DNA of 32,579 bases from Alteromonadaceae bacterium (GTDB taxonomy: Bacteria > Pseudomonadota > Gammaproteobacteria > Enterobacterales > Alteromonadaceae), in NCBI GenBank assembly GCA_015491935.1, contig WGGB01000241.1:1-32579 (forward strand), given 5' to 3'. Position 1 is the first letter of the stretch. Each line of letters starts with the position of its first letter. Made by a program: the position numbers and the translations under genes. The notes beneath the pieces were generated by a model. The model ran no database searches, was not told the DNA's origin, and was given only the letters and a program-made list of their open reading frames with translations. Shown here piece by piece: positions 15,144-24,051 of the stretch.

Positions 15144-16748
15144 ATGTCAGATATCGAAAAATGGGACGTAGAAGATCCCAAGTTTTGGGAAAGTGAAGGT
15201 AAAAAGGTTGCTAATCGCAACCTTTGGATCTCTATTCCAAGCTTACTCTGTGGTTTTGCAGTATGGTTATATTGGGGGATCATTACGGTTCAAATGTTAA
15301 ACTTAGGTTTTCCATTTGAAAAATCAGAATTATTTACGCTAATGGCTATTGCGGGCTTAACAGGTGCAACATTACGTATTCCCAGCAGCTTTTTTATTCG
15401 TTTATGTGGTGGTCGTAATACGATTGTATTTACTACCGCGTTACTTATATTGCCAGCTGTTGGTGCAGGTATCGCCTTACAAGACATAAATACGCCATTA
15501 TGGGTTTTTCAAGGTCTTGCTTTGTTGTCTGGTTTTGGTGGTGGTAACTTTGCCTCTTCAATGTCTAACATCAGTTTTTTCTTCCCTAAAAAACAACAAG
15601 GTTTAGCATTAGGCTTAAATGCTGGTTTAGGTAACTTTGGTGTTACTACAATGCAAATTTTAGTGCCTTTAGTGATGACTTTTGGTTTGTTTGGTGGAGA
15701 CCCAATGACCTTAGTGAATACTTCGGGTACATTAATTGGCAAAATTCCCGCAGGTAGTGATGCGTGGATTTTTAATGCTGGTTATGTATGGCTTTTATTC
15801 TTAGTACCACTCGTTATTGTTGGTTGGTTTGGTATGAATAATATTAAAGCGCCTCATGTAACGCCTGATTTACCAAACCCTATTATTTCTTTTGGTATGA
15901 TTTCAATTATGTTATTAATTGGTTTTGCCACTGCAATTGCTGGTTTGTGGTTATTGTTGCCCGCTTCTGTTAACGGTTCTGGTTTTGGTGTTCCTAAAGA
16001 AATGGTATTAATTGGTGTTGTTGGTGCAACGGTAATGCTATTAAAATTTTTACCCGGTAAAATCAAAGAAAATTTAGATCGTCAATATAAAATATTTAAT
16101 AATCCTCACACTTGGGTAATGAGTGTTATTTACACGATGACTTTTGGTTCTTTTATTGGTTTTGCGGCGGCTTTTCCTCTTTCTATAAAAGTTATTTTTG
16201 GTTATCAACATATTATGGTTGATGGTGTAATGACACATAATACGATTAATGCTAATGGTCCTAGTGCGTTAATGTATGCTTGGATGGGTGCCTTTATTGG
16301 TGCGTTAATTCGTCCTATCGGTGGTTGGATGGCTGATAAAATGGGTGGCGCTAAAGTAACACAATATTGTTCAGTGGTTATGGTTGCTAGTGCATTAGGT
16401 GTGGCTTACTATATGAAACAAGCTTATGCGAGTGCAACACCAGAAGAATATTTTGTGCCGTTTTTTGTGTTGTTTTTATTCTTATTTGCGGCAACAGGTA
16501 TTGGCAATGGTTCTACCTTCCGTACTATTTCAATGGTATTTAATAAAGAACAAGCTGGTCCTGTATTAGGTTGGACTTCTGCTATCGCAGCTTACGGTGC
16601 ATTTTATATTCCTAAAGTGTTAGGTGAGCAAATTAAATTAACGACACCAGAAAATGCCTTAATTGGTTTCGCAATATTCTATGCCGTGTGTATCGGTATT
16701 AACTGGTGGTTTTATTTACGTAAAGGTGCTGAGCATCATAATCCTTAA
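15144..16748 (+). CDS. narK: Nitrate/nitrite transporter NarK
   Basis: A 534-residue NNP-family carrier. I start at ATG 15144-15146, which has GGAG (15134-15137) at good spacing; the upstream ATG at 15099 would add 15 residues without a ribosome site. After a charged 27-residue N-terminus come about 12 helices. Marks are ATLRIPSSFF with a substrate-binding arginine, the first nitrate signature AGLGNFG (about 160-166), ALIRPIGGWMADKMGG, and the second signature TGIGNGSTFR (about 451-460). This is the respiratory NarK type, expected to exchange nitrate for nitrite or import nitrate with protons. The FNR and NarL sites upstream and narGHJI downstream (185-bp gap with a terminator-like hairpin) show it serves nitrate respiration. 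Confidence 0.92.
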   Translation: MSDIEKWDVEDPKFWESEGKKVANRNLWISIPSLLCGFAVWLYWGIITVQMLNLGFPFEKSELFTLMAIAGLTGATLRIPSSFFIRLCGGRNTIVFTTALLILPAVGAGIALQDINTPLWVFQGLALLSGFGGGNFASSMSNISFFFPKKQQGLALGLNAGLGNFGVTTMQILVPLVMTFGLFGGDPMTLVNTSGTLIGKIPAGSDAWIFNAGYVWLLFLVPLVIVGWFGMNNIKAPHVTPDLPNPIISFGMISIMLLIGFATAIAGLWLLLPASVNGSGFGVPKEMVLIGVVGATVMLLKFLPGKIKENLDRQYKIFNNPHTWVMSVIYTMTFGSFIGFAAAFPLSIKVIFGYQHIMVDGVMTHNTINANGPSALMYAWMGAFIGALIRPIGGWMADKMGGAKVTQYCSVVMVASALGVAYYMKQAYASATPEEYFVPFFVLFLFLFAATGIGNGSTFRTISMVFNKEQAGPVLGWTSAIAAYGAFYIPKVLGEQIKLTTPENALIGFAIFYAVCIGINWWFYLRKGAEHHNP

Positions 16749-16779
16749 GTATTCACATAAAGAATAAGGATATTATGAA

Positions 16780-16821
16780 GAAGGTTGGTTTTTAATTAAT
16801 ATAAAAATCGGCTTTCTTTTT
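16780..16821 (+). terminator. Terminator-like hairpin between narK and narG
   Basis: Arms 16780-16793 and 16803-16816 pair over 14 bp, four of them G-U, with a 9-nt loop, and five T (16817-16821) follow directly. This is the shape of an intrinsic terminator of moderate strength, so narG is either reached by read-through or has its own promoter. A possible -10 is TACAAT at 16867-16872, with no good -35. I see no FNR-type dyad in 16822-16933. Confidence 0.6.
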
Positions 16822-16933
16822 AACTCTTTAATCGTAATAGTACCTTAATAAATTTAACTACTAAATTACAATAAACCGTCTATCCTTTAGATTATTTAAG
16901 CTTAAGTCGGTTCATTTCAACGGAGAAAAAAAG

Positions 16934-19900
16934 ATGAGTCATTTTCTTGATCGCTTACAGTTTTTTAAAAAGAAAACTGGCGAATTTAGCGACGGTCATG
17001 GTGATACTACCAATGAAGGTCGTGAGTGGGAAGACAGCTATCGCCAACGCTGGCAACATGACAAAATAGTACGTTCAACCCATGGGGTAAACTGTACGGG
17101 GTCTTGTTCATGGAAAGTTTATGTTAAAAATGGTTTGGTTACTTGGGAAACCCAACAAACTGATTACCCGCGTACTCGCCCTGATTTACCAAATCATGAA
17201 CCACGTGGTTGTCCTCGTGGAGCAAGTTACTCTTGGTATTTATACAGCGCTAACCGTCTAAAATATCCCAAAGTGCGCAAACCATTATTAAAATTATGGC
17301 GCGCTGCGCGTGCAACGATGGATCCTGTTAAAGCTTGGGGGAGTATTGTTGAAGATAAAACTAAGTGCGATGCTTATAAATCAAAACGTGGTTTAGGAGG
17401 CTTTGTTCGCTCTAGTTGGGATGAAGTGAATGAAATAATTGGTGCAGCTAACGTTTATACTACAAAAACATATGGACCCGATCGGGTTGTAGGTTTTTCA
17501 CCTATTCCAGCGATGTCTATGGTTTCTTATGCTGCTGGTTCTCGTTATTTATCTTTAATTGGTGGTGTTTGTTTAAGCTTTTATGATTGGTATTGTGATT
17601 TACCTCCTGCTTCTCCACAAGTATGGGGTGAACAGACAGATGTACCTGAATCAGCAGACTGGTATAATTCAAACTATATCATTGCTTGGGGTTCTAATGT
17701 TCCACAAACTCGTACCCCTGATGCGCATTTCTTTACAGAAGTTCGTTATAAAGGTGCCAAAACGGTTTCAATTACGCCTGATTATGCTGAAGTTTCAAAA
17801 CTTACTGATGAATGGTTAAACCCTAAACAGGGTACTGATGCTGCCTTGGGTATGGCTTTTGGTCATGTTATTTTAAAAGAATATCACTTAGAAAAACCAA
17901 GTGAATATTTTACTAATTATGTTCGTCAATATACTGATTTTCCAATGTTGGTATTGCTTGAAAAACTTGATGGTCCTGCAGTTGACGGCACTTCATTTAA
18001 ATCAACACGCTTTTTACGCGCTTCAGATTTAGCGGATAATTTAGGCCAAGAGAATAATCCAGAATGGAAAACTATTGCTTTAGATGAAAATACTAATGAA
18101 CTTGTTTCGCCTACTGGCTCTGTTGGTTACCGTTGGGGAGAAAAAGGTAAGTGGAATATTCAAGAGCGTGAAGGTAAAACAGGTAGCGAGACCAAATTAC
18201 AATTAACTTTGCTTGGTGATAACGCTAACGTAACCCCTGTAGCATTTCCTAACTTTGCTGCGGATGCTACCAATACGGCGTGGACAGCTGATGGACAAGA
18301 AGCTATTCAAGTACGTAATGTGCCAAGTAAAACCATTATGAGTGCTGACGGAAAGGAATACTTAGTCGCTACGGTTTATGATTTAATGATGGCTAACTAT
18401 GGTATTGATCGTGGTTTAGGTGGTGAAAATGTCGCCTCTAGTTACGATGATGCTAGCGTTCCTGGCACTCCGGCTTGGCAAGAAAAAATTACGGGCTTAG
18501 ATCGCTCAAAAGTGATTAAAATTGCGCGTGAATTTGCCGATACTGCGGATAAAACCAAAGGTAAGTCAATGATCATTGTTGGTGCTGGTATGAATCACTG
18601 GTATCACTTAGATATGAATTATCGTGGTCTAATGAATATGGTAATGATGTGTGGTTGTGTTGGTCAATCTGGCGGTGGTTGGGCGCATTATGTGGGTCAA
18701 GAAAAACTACGTCCACAAACTGGTTGGTTGCCCCTTGCCTTCGGTTTAGATTGGTCTCGTCCACCGCGTCAAATGAATGGTACTTCATTCTTTTACAATC
18801 ATTCGTCACAATGGCGCCATGAAAAATTAAGTGTTCATGAAACCTTGTCACCTTTGGCGAATAAAGAAGAATTTCCTGAACATACGCTTGACTATAATAT
18901 TAAAGCAGAACGTATGGGCTGGTTGCCGTCTGCACCACAGTTAAATCGTAATCCTTTACAATTAGTTAAAGATGCTGAAGCGGCGGGTATGTCGGCAAAA
19001 GATTTTGCGGTACAAGAGCTTAAAAACGGCAACTTAAAATTTGCTGCTGAAGCGCCAGATGCACCAGAAAACTTCCCGCGTAATATGTTTATTTGGCGTT
19101 CAAACTTACTGGGTTCATCAGGTAAAGGCCATGAATATATGCTTAAATATTTATTGGGCGCTAAAAATGGCGTTATGAATGAAGATTTAGGTAAAACTGA
19201 AGGCTTTAAGCCAGAAGAAGCAGAATGGGTAGAAGAAGGGGCAACAGGTAAATTAGATCTTGTAACCACATTAGATTTTAGAATGTCATCAACCTGTATG
19301 TATTCAGATATCATTTTACCTACAGCAACATGGTACGAAAAAGATGATTTAAATACTTCTGATATGCATCCATTTATTCATCCATTATCAACTGCCGTTG
19401 ATCCTGCATGGGAAGCAAAATCTGATTTTGAAATATTTAAAGGTATCGCGAAAGCATTTTCTGAAGTTGCAGTAGGCACACTAGGTGTAGAGCAAGATTT
19501 TGTTACGGTGCCAATGTTACATGATACTGTTGGCGAATTAGCACAACCGTTTGATGTAAAAGATTGGAAAAAAGGTGAGTGTGATTTAATTCCAGGAATT
19601 ACGGCGCCTAATATGGTAACGGTAGAGCGTGACTATCCTAATATTTACAAGCAGTTTACCTCTGTGGGTCCATTATTAGAAAAATTAGGCAATGGCGGTA
19701 AAGGTATTGGTTGGAATACAGAAGAAGAAGTGAAACTGTTAGGTGATTTAAATCATCGTGTTACTGACGAAGGTATTAGTGAGGGTCGTCCTCAGCTTAA
19801 TTCTGCTATTGATGCTGCTGAAATGGTATTAACCTTAGCACCAGAAACCAATGGTAATGTTGCGGTTAAAGCATGGGAAGCGATAGGTGAGTTTACAGGA

Positions 19901-20737
19901 CTTGATCATACGCATTTGGCTAAACCTAAGCATGATGAAAAAATTCGTTTTCGTGATATTCAAGCACAACCACGTAAAATTATTTCTTCACCCACATGGT
20001 CTGGCTTAGAAGATGAACACGTGAGTTATACCGCTGGTTATACCAACGTACATGAGTATATCCCGTGGAGAACAATCACAGGGCGTCAACAGTTCTATCA
20101 AGATCATAAATGGATGCAAGCATTTGGTTCGCAAATGATGTCTTATCATCCACCGATAGACACTAAAACGACAAAAATGATTAAAAACAGTAAACCTAAT
20201 GGTAACAAAGAAATTGTACTTAACTGGATCACCCCACATCAAAAATGGGGTATTCACAGTACTTATTCTGATAACTTGTTAATGTTGACATTATCTCGCG
20301 GTGGTCCAATTATTTGGATGAGTGAGGTTGATGCAAAAGAAGCGGATATTGAAGATAACGATTGGGTTGAGGTGTTTAACGAGAATGGAGCTATTGCTTG
20401 TCGCGTGGTTGTTTCGCAACGAGTTAATCAAGGTATGACCATGATGTACCATGCTCAAGAACGTATTATGAATATACCTGGTAGCGAAATGACAGGTACG
20501 CGTGGTGGCCATCATAACTCAGTAACTCGCGTAGTGATGAATCCAACACATATGATTGGTGGTTATGCACAACAAGCTTATGGCTTTAACTACTACGGTA
20601 CGGTTGGCTCTAATCGTGATGAAATGGTAGTTATACGTAAAATGGATAAGGTGGACTGGTTAGATGATGATTGCTTTGACGCTAGCAACACTGATAAATT
20701 ACCACGTGCTCTTCCAACTAACCCAGATAAAGCTTAA
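16934..20737 (+). CDS. narG: Respiratory nitrate reductase alpha subunit NarG
   Basis: 1267 residues, against 1247 in E. coli. It is the molybdenum bis-MGD catalytic subunit that reduces nitrate to nitrite on the cytoplasmic side using quinol electrons passed through NarI and NarH. Ligands of the FS0 [4Fe-4S] cluster are present in the characteristic His/Cys form: H50, C54, C58 and C93. The region YDWYCDLPPASPQVWGEQTD (about 216-235) contains the aspartate that coordinates Mo in E. coli (D222). The N-terminus (SHFLDRLQFF) has no cleavable signal, as in other cytoplasm-facing NarG. GGAG precedes the ATG. narH starts 11 bp after its stop, with tight operon spacing. Mo-cofactor synthesis genes are not in the window. 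Confidence 0.98.
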   Translation: MSHFLDRLQFFKKKTGEFSDGHGDTTNEGREWEDSYRQRWQHDKIVRSTHGVNCTGSCSWKVYVKNGLVTWETQQTDYPRTRPDLPNHEPRGCPRGASYSWYLYSANRLKYPKVRKPLLKLWRAARATMDPVKAWGSIVEDKTKCDAYKSKRGLGGFVRSSWDEVNEIIGAANVYTTKTYGPDRVVGFSPIPAMSMVSYAAGSRYLSLIGGVCLSFYDWYCDLPPASPQVWGEQTDVPESADWYNSNYIIAWGSNVPQTRTPDAHFFTEVRYKGAKTVSITPDYAEVSKLTDEWLNPKQGTDAALGMAFGHVILKEYHLEKPSEYFTNYVRQYTDFPMLVLLEKLDGPAVDGTSFKSTRFLRASDLADNLGQENNPEWKTIALDENTNELVSPTGSVGYRWGEKGKWNIQEREGKTGSETKLQLTLLGDNANVTPVAFPNFAADATNTAWTADGQEAIQVRNVPSKTIMSADGKEYLVATVYDLMMANYGIDRGLGGENVASSYDDASVPGTPAWQEKITGLDRSKVIKIAREFADTADKTKGKSMIIVGAGMNHWYHLDMNYRGLMNMVMMCGCVGQSGGGWAHYVGQEKLRPQTGWLPLAFGLDWSRPPRQMNGTSFFYNHSSQWRHEKLSVHETLSPLANKEEFPEHTLDYNIKAERMGWLPSAPQLNRNPLQLVKDAEAAGMSAKDFAVQELKNGNLKFAAEAPDAPENFPRNMFIWRSNLLGSSGKGHEYMLKYLLGAKNGVMNEDLGKTEGFKPEEAEWVEEGATGKLDLVTTLDFRMSSTCMYSDIILPTATWYEKDDLNTSDMHPFIHPLSTAVDPAWEAKSDFEIFKGIAKAFSEVAVGTLGVEQDFVTVPMLHDTVGELAQPFDVKDWKKGECDLIPGITAPNMVTVERDYPNIYKQFTSVGPLLEKLGNGGKGIGWNTEEEVKLLGDLNHRVTDEGISEGRPQLNSAIDAAEMVLTLAPETNGNVAVKAWEAIGEFTGLDHTHLAKPKHDEKIRFRDIQAQPRKIISSPTWSGLEDEHVSYTAGYTNVHEYIPWRTITGRQQFYQDHKWMQAFGSQMMSYHPPIDTKTTKMIKNSKPNGNKEIVLNWITPHQKWGIHSTYSDNLLMLTLSRGGPIIWMSEVDAKEADIEDNDWVEVFNENGAIACRVVVSQRVNQGMTMMYHAQERIMNIPGSEMTGTRGGHHNSVTRVVMNPTHMIGGYAQQAYGFNYYGTVGSNRDEMVVIRKMDKVDWLDDDCFDASNTDKLPRALPTNPDKA

Positions 20738-20748
20738 GGAGTAGAATT

Positions 20749-22293
20749 GTGAAAATTCGTTCTCAAATAGGTATGGTATTAAACCTTGATAAGTGTATCG
20801 GGTGTCATACATGTTCAATTACTTGTAAAAATGTTTGGACCTCGCGTGAAGGTGTTGAATACGCGTGGTTTAACAATGTCGAAACAAAACCTGGTATTGG
20901 TTACCCTAAAGAATGGGAAAATCAAGACAAGTGGAAAGGTGGTTGGATACGTAAATCTGACGGTAACATCGAACCTAAAATTGGTGGTAAATACCGTGTG
21001 TTAGCCAATATTTTTGCTAACCCGAATTTACCTGAAATTGATGATTACTATGAACCATTTGATTTTGATTATCAGCATTTGCATACTTCACCAGAAGTAA
21101 AACATCAGCCAACAGCTCGTCCTCGCTCTGTTATTACCGGCAAGCGTATGGAAAAAATTGAGTGGGGTCCAAACTGGGAAGAAATTTTAGGTACAGAGTT
21201 TGAAAAACGCTCTAAAGACAAAAATTTCGATAATATGCAAAAACAAATGTACGGTGAATTTGAAAACACATTCATGATGTATTTACCGCGTTTGTGTGAG
21301 CATTGTTTAAATCCAGCGTGTGTGGCTTCTTGTCCATCAGGCGCAATATACAAACGTGAAGAAGACGGTATTGTCTTGATTGACCAAGAAAAATGTCGTG
21401 GCTGGCGTATGTGTATTTCGGGTTGTCCGTATAAAAAGATTTACTTCAACTGGAAATCAGGAAAATCAGAAAAATGTATTTTCTGTTATCCTCGTATTGA
21501 AGCAGGTCAACCAACAGTTTGTAGTGAAACGTGTGTAGGTCGTATTCGTTATTTAGGGGTCATTTTATATGATGCCGATAGAATTAAAGAAGTGGCATCT
21601 ACACCATCTGAAACTGATTTATACGAGAAACAATTAGAAGTTTTCTTAGATCCAAATGATCCCGCTATTATTGCGCAAGCACGTAAAGATGGTATTGCTG
21701 ATTCAATCATTGAGGCAGCACAAAAATCTCCTGTATATAAAATGGCGATTGATTGGAAACTAGCATTACCATTGCACCCTGAATATCGTACTTTACCTAT
21801 GGTTTGGTACGTACCGGCATTGAGCCCAATTCAAAGTGCAGTTGACTCAGGTACTTTGGCTACTATTGGTAAAGCTGGTGTTATTCCTGATATTCGCGCT
21901 TTGCGTATTCCGCTTAAATATTTGGCGAATTTGCTAACGGCTGGTGATGAAGAGCCTGTTGCTCGTGCATTAGAGCGTTTGCTTGCTATGCGTGCTTATA
22001 AACGTGCTGAAAATGTTGAAGGTGTTGAAGATTTACAAGTATTGGAAGATGCGGGTTTATCTAAAAAACAAGCCGATGAAATGTATCGTTATTTAGCCAT
22101 TGCTAATTATGAAGATCGTTTCGTTATTCCAACAGGCCATCGTGAAATGAATGTTCCTGAAGCTTACGGTGAAAAATCAGGCTGTGGTTTTACCTTTGGT
22201 AATGGCTGTAGTGATGGTGGAAATGACGTTAATATGTTCGGTGGTAAAAAAATCACCAAACGTGACATCATTAAAACTGTGAATGTTGGTTAG
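20749..22293 (+). CDS. narH: Respiratory nitrate reductase beta subunit NarH
   Basis: 514 residues from a GTG start (20749-20751) with AGGAG upstream. It is the iron-sulfur electron-wire subunit between NarI hemes and NarG. Four cysteine groups are visible: C16/C19/C22/C26 at the N-terminus; CEHCLNPACVASCP (about 183-196); CRGWRMCISGCP (about 217-228), in which tryptophan replaces one cysteine as expected for the [3Fe-4S] cluster; and CIFC with the later CSETC (about 243-264). All ligands expected for three [4Fe-4S] and one [3Fe-4S] cluster appear intact. narJ follows 9 bp after the stop. Confidence 0.98.
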   Translation: MKIRSQIGMVLNLDKCIGCHTCSITCKNVWTSREGVEYAWFNNVETKPGIGYPKEWENQDKWKGGWIRKSDGNIEPKIGGKYRVLANIFANPNLPEIDDYYEPFDFDYQHLHTSPEVKHQPTARPRSVITGKRMEKIEWGPNWEEILGTEFEKRSKDKNFDNMQKQMYGEFENTFMMYLPRLCEHCLNPACVASCPSGAIYKREEDGIVLIDQEKCRGWRMCISGCPYKKIYFNWKSGKSEKCIFCYPRIEAGQPTVCSETCVGRIRYLGVILYDADRIKEVASTPSETDLYEKQLEVFLDPNDPAIIAQARKDGIADSIIEAAQKSPVYKMAIDWKLALPLHPEYRTLPMVWYVPALSPIQSAVDSGTLATIGKAGVIPDIRALRIPLKYLANLLTAGDEEPVARALERLLAMRAYKRAENVEGVEDLQVLEDAGLSKKQADEMYRYLAIANYEDRFVIPTGHREMNVPEAYGEKSGCGFTFGNGCSDGGNDVNMFGGKKITKRDIIKTVNVG

Positions 22294-22302
22294 GAGAGCG
22301 TT

Positions 22303-23040
22303 ATGTTAATTCTTAAAGTAATTTCACGTTTGCTCGATTATCCTAGCGCAGAAATGTTTGCGGCAAAGGATGAGCTTATTGCAATCGTTGAAAAAACGAC
22401 TGAATTGACTGAACAAAACCGCACTCAATTGGTTGATTTTATCAACCAATTGACGGCTAGAGACATTTTTGATGCACAAGAAAGCTACGATTTGTTATTT
22501 GATCGTGGCCGAGCATTATCACTATTGTTATTTGAACACGTTCATGGCGAATCGCGTGATCGTGGTCAAGCAATGGTTGACTTAATGAATGTTTACAAGT
22601 CGAATGGTTTTGAAGTTGATTCGTCACAATTGCCTGATTATATTCCGCTTTATCTGGAGTTTTTAAGTGAGCAGCCAATCGAGTTTGTTGAAGAATGGCT
22701 TGGTGATGTTGTGCATCTATTAACGATGTTATCAGAGCGCTTAATTGATAGAGACTGTTATTATTCGATTCTTTTTGATGCTTTAATTGATATTTCAGGT
22801 CAACAAGTTGACCGTCAAGAAATTAAAGAATCAGTAAAAAAAGAAGAACGTGATGACACTCTCGAGGTGATCGATAAAGAGTGGGAAGATAAAGAAATTC
22901 GTTTTGATGATCCTATGGTGGACAGTTGTCCTTCTTCAAATGGGTTACAAAACTCACAACATTCATTAGATCCAAATACTGTACATCAAGTGCCAATTAA
23001 GTGGCATGATGCAGACGCGGCTGAAGTTGCGGGATTATAA
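22303..23040 (+). CDS. narJ: NarJ, nitrate reductase assembly chaperone
   Basis: 245 residues (E. coli 236). NarJ is a cytoplasmic TorD/DmsD-type helical chaperone that binds NarG for Mo-cofactor insertion and is absent from the final enzyme. The start MLILKVISRLLDYPS and the family hallmark LLFEHVHGESRDRGQAMVDL (about 75-95), with PDYIPLYLEFL (about 107-117), are clear. The C-terminal third is acidic and low in recognisable structure, as in other NarJ. GGAG precedes the ATG and narI starts 10 bp after the stop, so it is expressed within the operon. Confidence 0.97.
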   Translation: MLILKVISRLLDYPSAEMFAAKDELIAIVEKTTELTEQNRTQLVDFINQLTARDIFDAQESYDLLFDRGRALSLLLFEHVHGESRDRGQAMVDLMNVYKSNGFEVDSSQLPDYIPLYLEFLSEQPIEFVEEWLGDVVHLLTMLSERLIDRDCYYSILFDALIDISGQQVDRQEIKESVKKEERDDTLEVIDKEWEDKEIRFDDPMVDSCPSSNGLQNSQHSLDPNTVHQVPIKWHDADAAEVAGL

Positions 23041-23050
23041 GGAGAAACTT

Positions 23051-23728
23051 ATGTCAAATTTAAATTTTTTATTATTTGGGATTTATCCCTATATTGCTTT
23101 AGCGGTGTTCGTCGTTGGTTGTTGGATCCGTTATGATCGCGAACCTTATACTTGGAAAGCCGACTCTAGTCAGCTTTTAGATCAAAAAGGTTTTAGACTA
23201 TCAAGTAACTTGTTTCACATTGGTATTATTTTTGTCTTGTGTGGCCATTTTGTTGGTTTATTAACGCCAGCCTCAATATATCATCATGTGATCACCAGTC
23301 CACAAAAACAATTGTTGGCGATGATCAGTGGTGGTAGCTTTGGTTTGTTATGCTTAGTTGGTTTAGTGATGTTATTAAAACGTCGCTTAATGAATCCAAG
23401 AGTGCGTGCGACATCAAAAACATCAGACATTGTTATTTTAGTGATGTTATTGATCCAATTATTGCTTGGTTTATCAACCATTTTTGCTTCCGCACAACAT
23501 TTAGATGGTGTAGAAATGGAACATTTAGCAGAATGGGCTCAAGGTATAGTGACTTTGAGAGGTGTAACTGCGTCAGAAGCAATAGCTCATGTTGATTTGA
23601 TTTTTAAACTACACATATTTTTTGGTTTAACCTTACTTGTGGTTTTCCCATTTACACGTTTAGTTCACATGATCAGCGTGCCTGTAAAATATTTTGCACG
23701 TAACTATCAACTCGTTAGAGAAAGATAA
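23051..23728 (+). CDS. narI: Respiratory nitrate reductase gamma subunit NarI (cytochrome b)
   Basis: 225 residues, the same length as E. coli NarI. I use the ATG 23051-23053 with AAGGAG (23039-23044) overlapping the narJ stop; an upstream ATG at 23006 lies inside narJ. Five membrane helices carry two b-type hemes and the quinol site. The four axial histidines are recognisable: H56 and H66 (FHIG...CGHF), and H188 and H206 (KLHIF, RLVHM). It anchors NarGH to the membrane and passes electrons from quinol to NarH. It is the last gene of narGHJI; a strong hairpin follows. Confidence 0.98.
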   Translation: MSNLNFLLFGIYPYIALAVFVVGCWIRYDREPYTWKADSSQLLDQKGFRLSSNLFHIGIIFVLCGHFVGLLTPASIYHHVITSPQKQLLAMISGGSFGLLCLVGLVMLLKRRLMNPRVRATSKTSDIVILVMLLIQLLLGLSTIFASAQHLDGVEMEHLAEWAQGIVTLRGVTASEAIAHVDLIFKLHIFFGLTLLVVFPFTRLVHMISVPVKYFARNYQLVRER

Positions 23729-23748
23729 CTCAGCGTTATAGAATATTT

Positions 23749-23780
23749 AAAGACGGTTCTTAGCAATAAGAATCGTCTTT
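23749..23780 (+). terminator. Hairpin ending the narGHJI transcript
   Basis: A 14-bp stem with one G-U pair (AAAGACGGTTCTTA with TAAGAATCGTCTTT) is closed by a GCAA tetraloop, which is an unusually stable GNRA loop. It lies 20 bp after the narI stop. The descending arm ends in TTT with no longer U run, so it may act as a terminator or protect the 3' end. Confidence 0.65.
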
Positions 23781-23894
23781 ACAAGTTAATAGCGTTAAAT
23801 AACTTACTTTTAGGTTATTTATCCTTATTTATTTAATATTAATATGCAGTTACTCCAGCCTAATTAAACCTTTTGATTATTGTTTGTTGTAATA

Positions 23895-24018
23895 ATTTAT
23901 TTGTAGGTTGTAGCTTGCTGCAACGATTTATTTGTAAGTTGTAGCTTGCTGCAACGATTTATTTGTAGGTTGTAGCTTGCTGCAACGATTTATTTGTAGG
24001 TTGTAGCTTGCTGCAACA
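23895..24018. repeat. Four tandem 31-bp REP-like units
   Basis: Units start at 23895, 23926, 23957 and 23988. Each contains TTTGTAGGTTGTAGC followed by TTGCTGCAAC. The only differences are a G-to-A in unit 2 (GTAAG) and a final A in unit 4. Each unit has a GTAG head and a hairpin GTTGTAG/CTGCAAC, the same design as 5991-6014. A decayed partial copy may precede unit 1. There are no unique spacers. The array separates narI from the ppiC-like gene, ending 33 bp before its ATG. Confidence 0.85.
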
Positions 24019-24051
24019 ATGTTGAGTCATTAGTAAAAGAAGAGAGAAATT

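Noticed and set aside
15059-16066. Open frames antisense to narK
   Set aside because: Proline/lysine-rich mirror translations of membrane helices.
16832-16871. GTAAT...ATTAC dyad upstream of narG as an operator
   Set aside because: Short AT-rich arms that are likely by chance at this base composition.
18573-20515. Open frames antisense to narG
   Set aside because: Codon-bias shadows of a highly conserved gene, with no family features and no start signals.
23895-24018. Tandem repeats as a CRISPR array
   Set aside because: Units follow one another with no variable spacers, and no cas genes are present.
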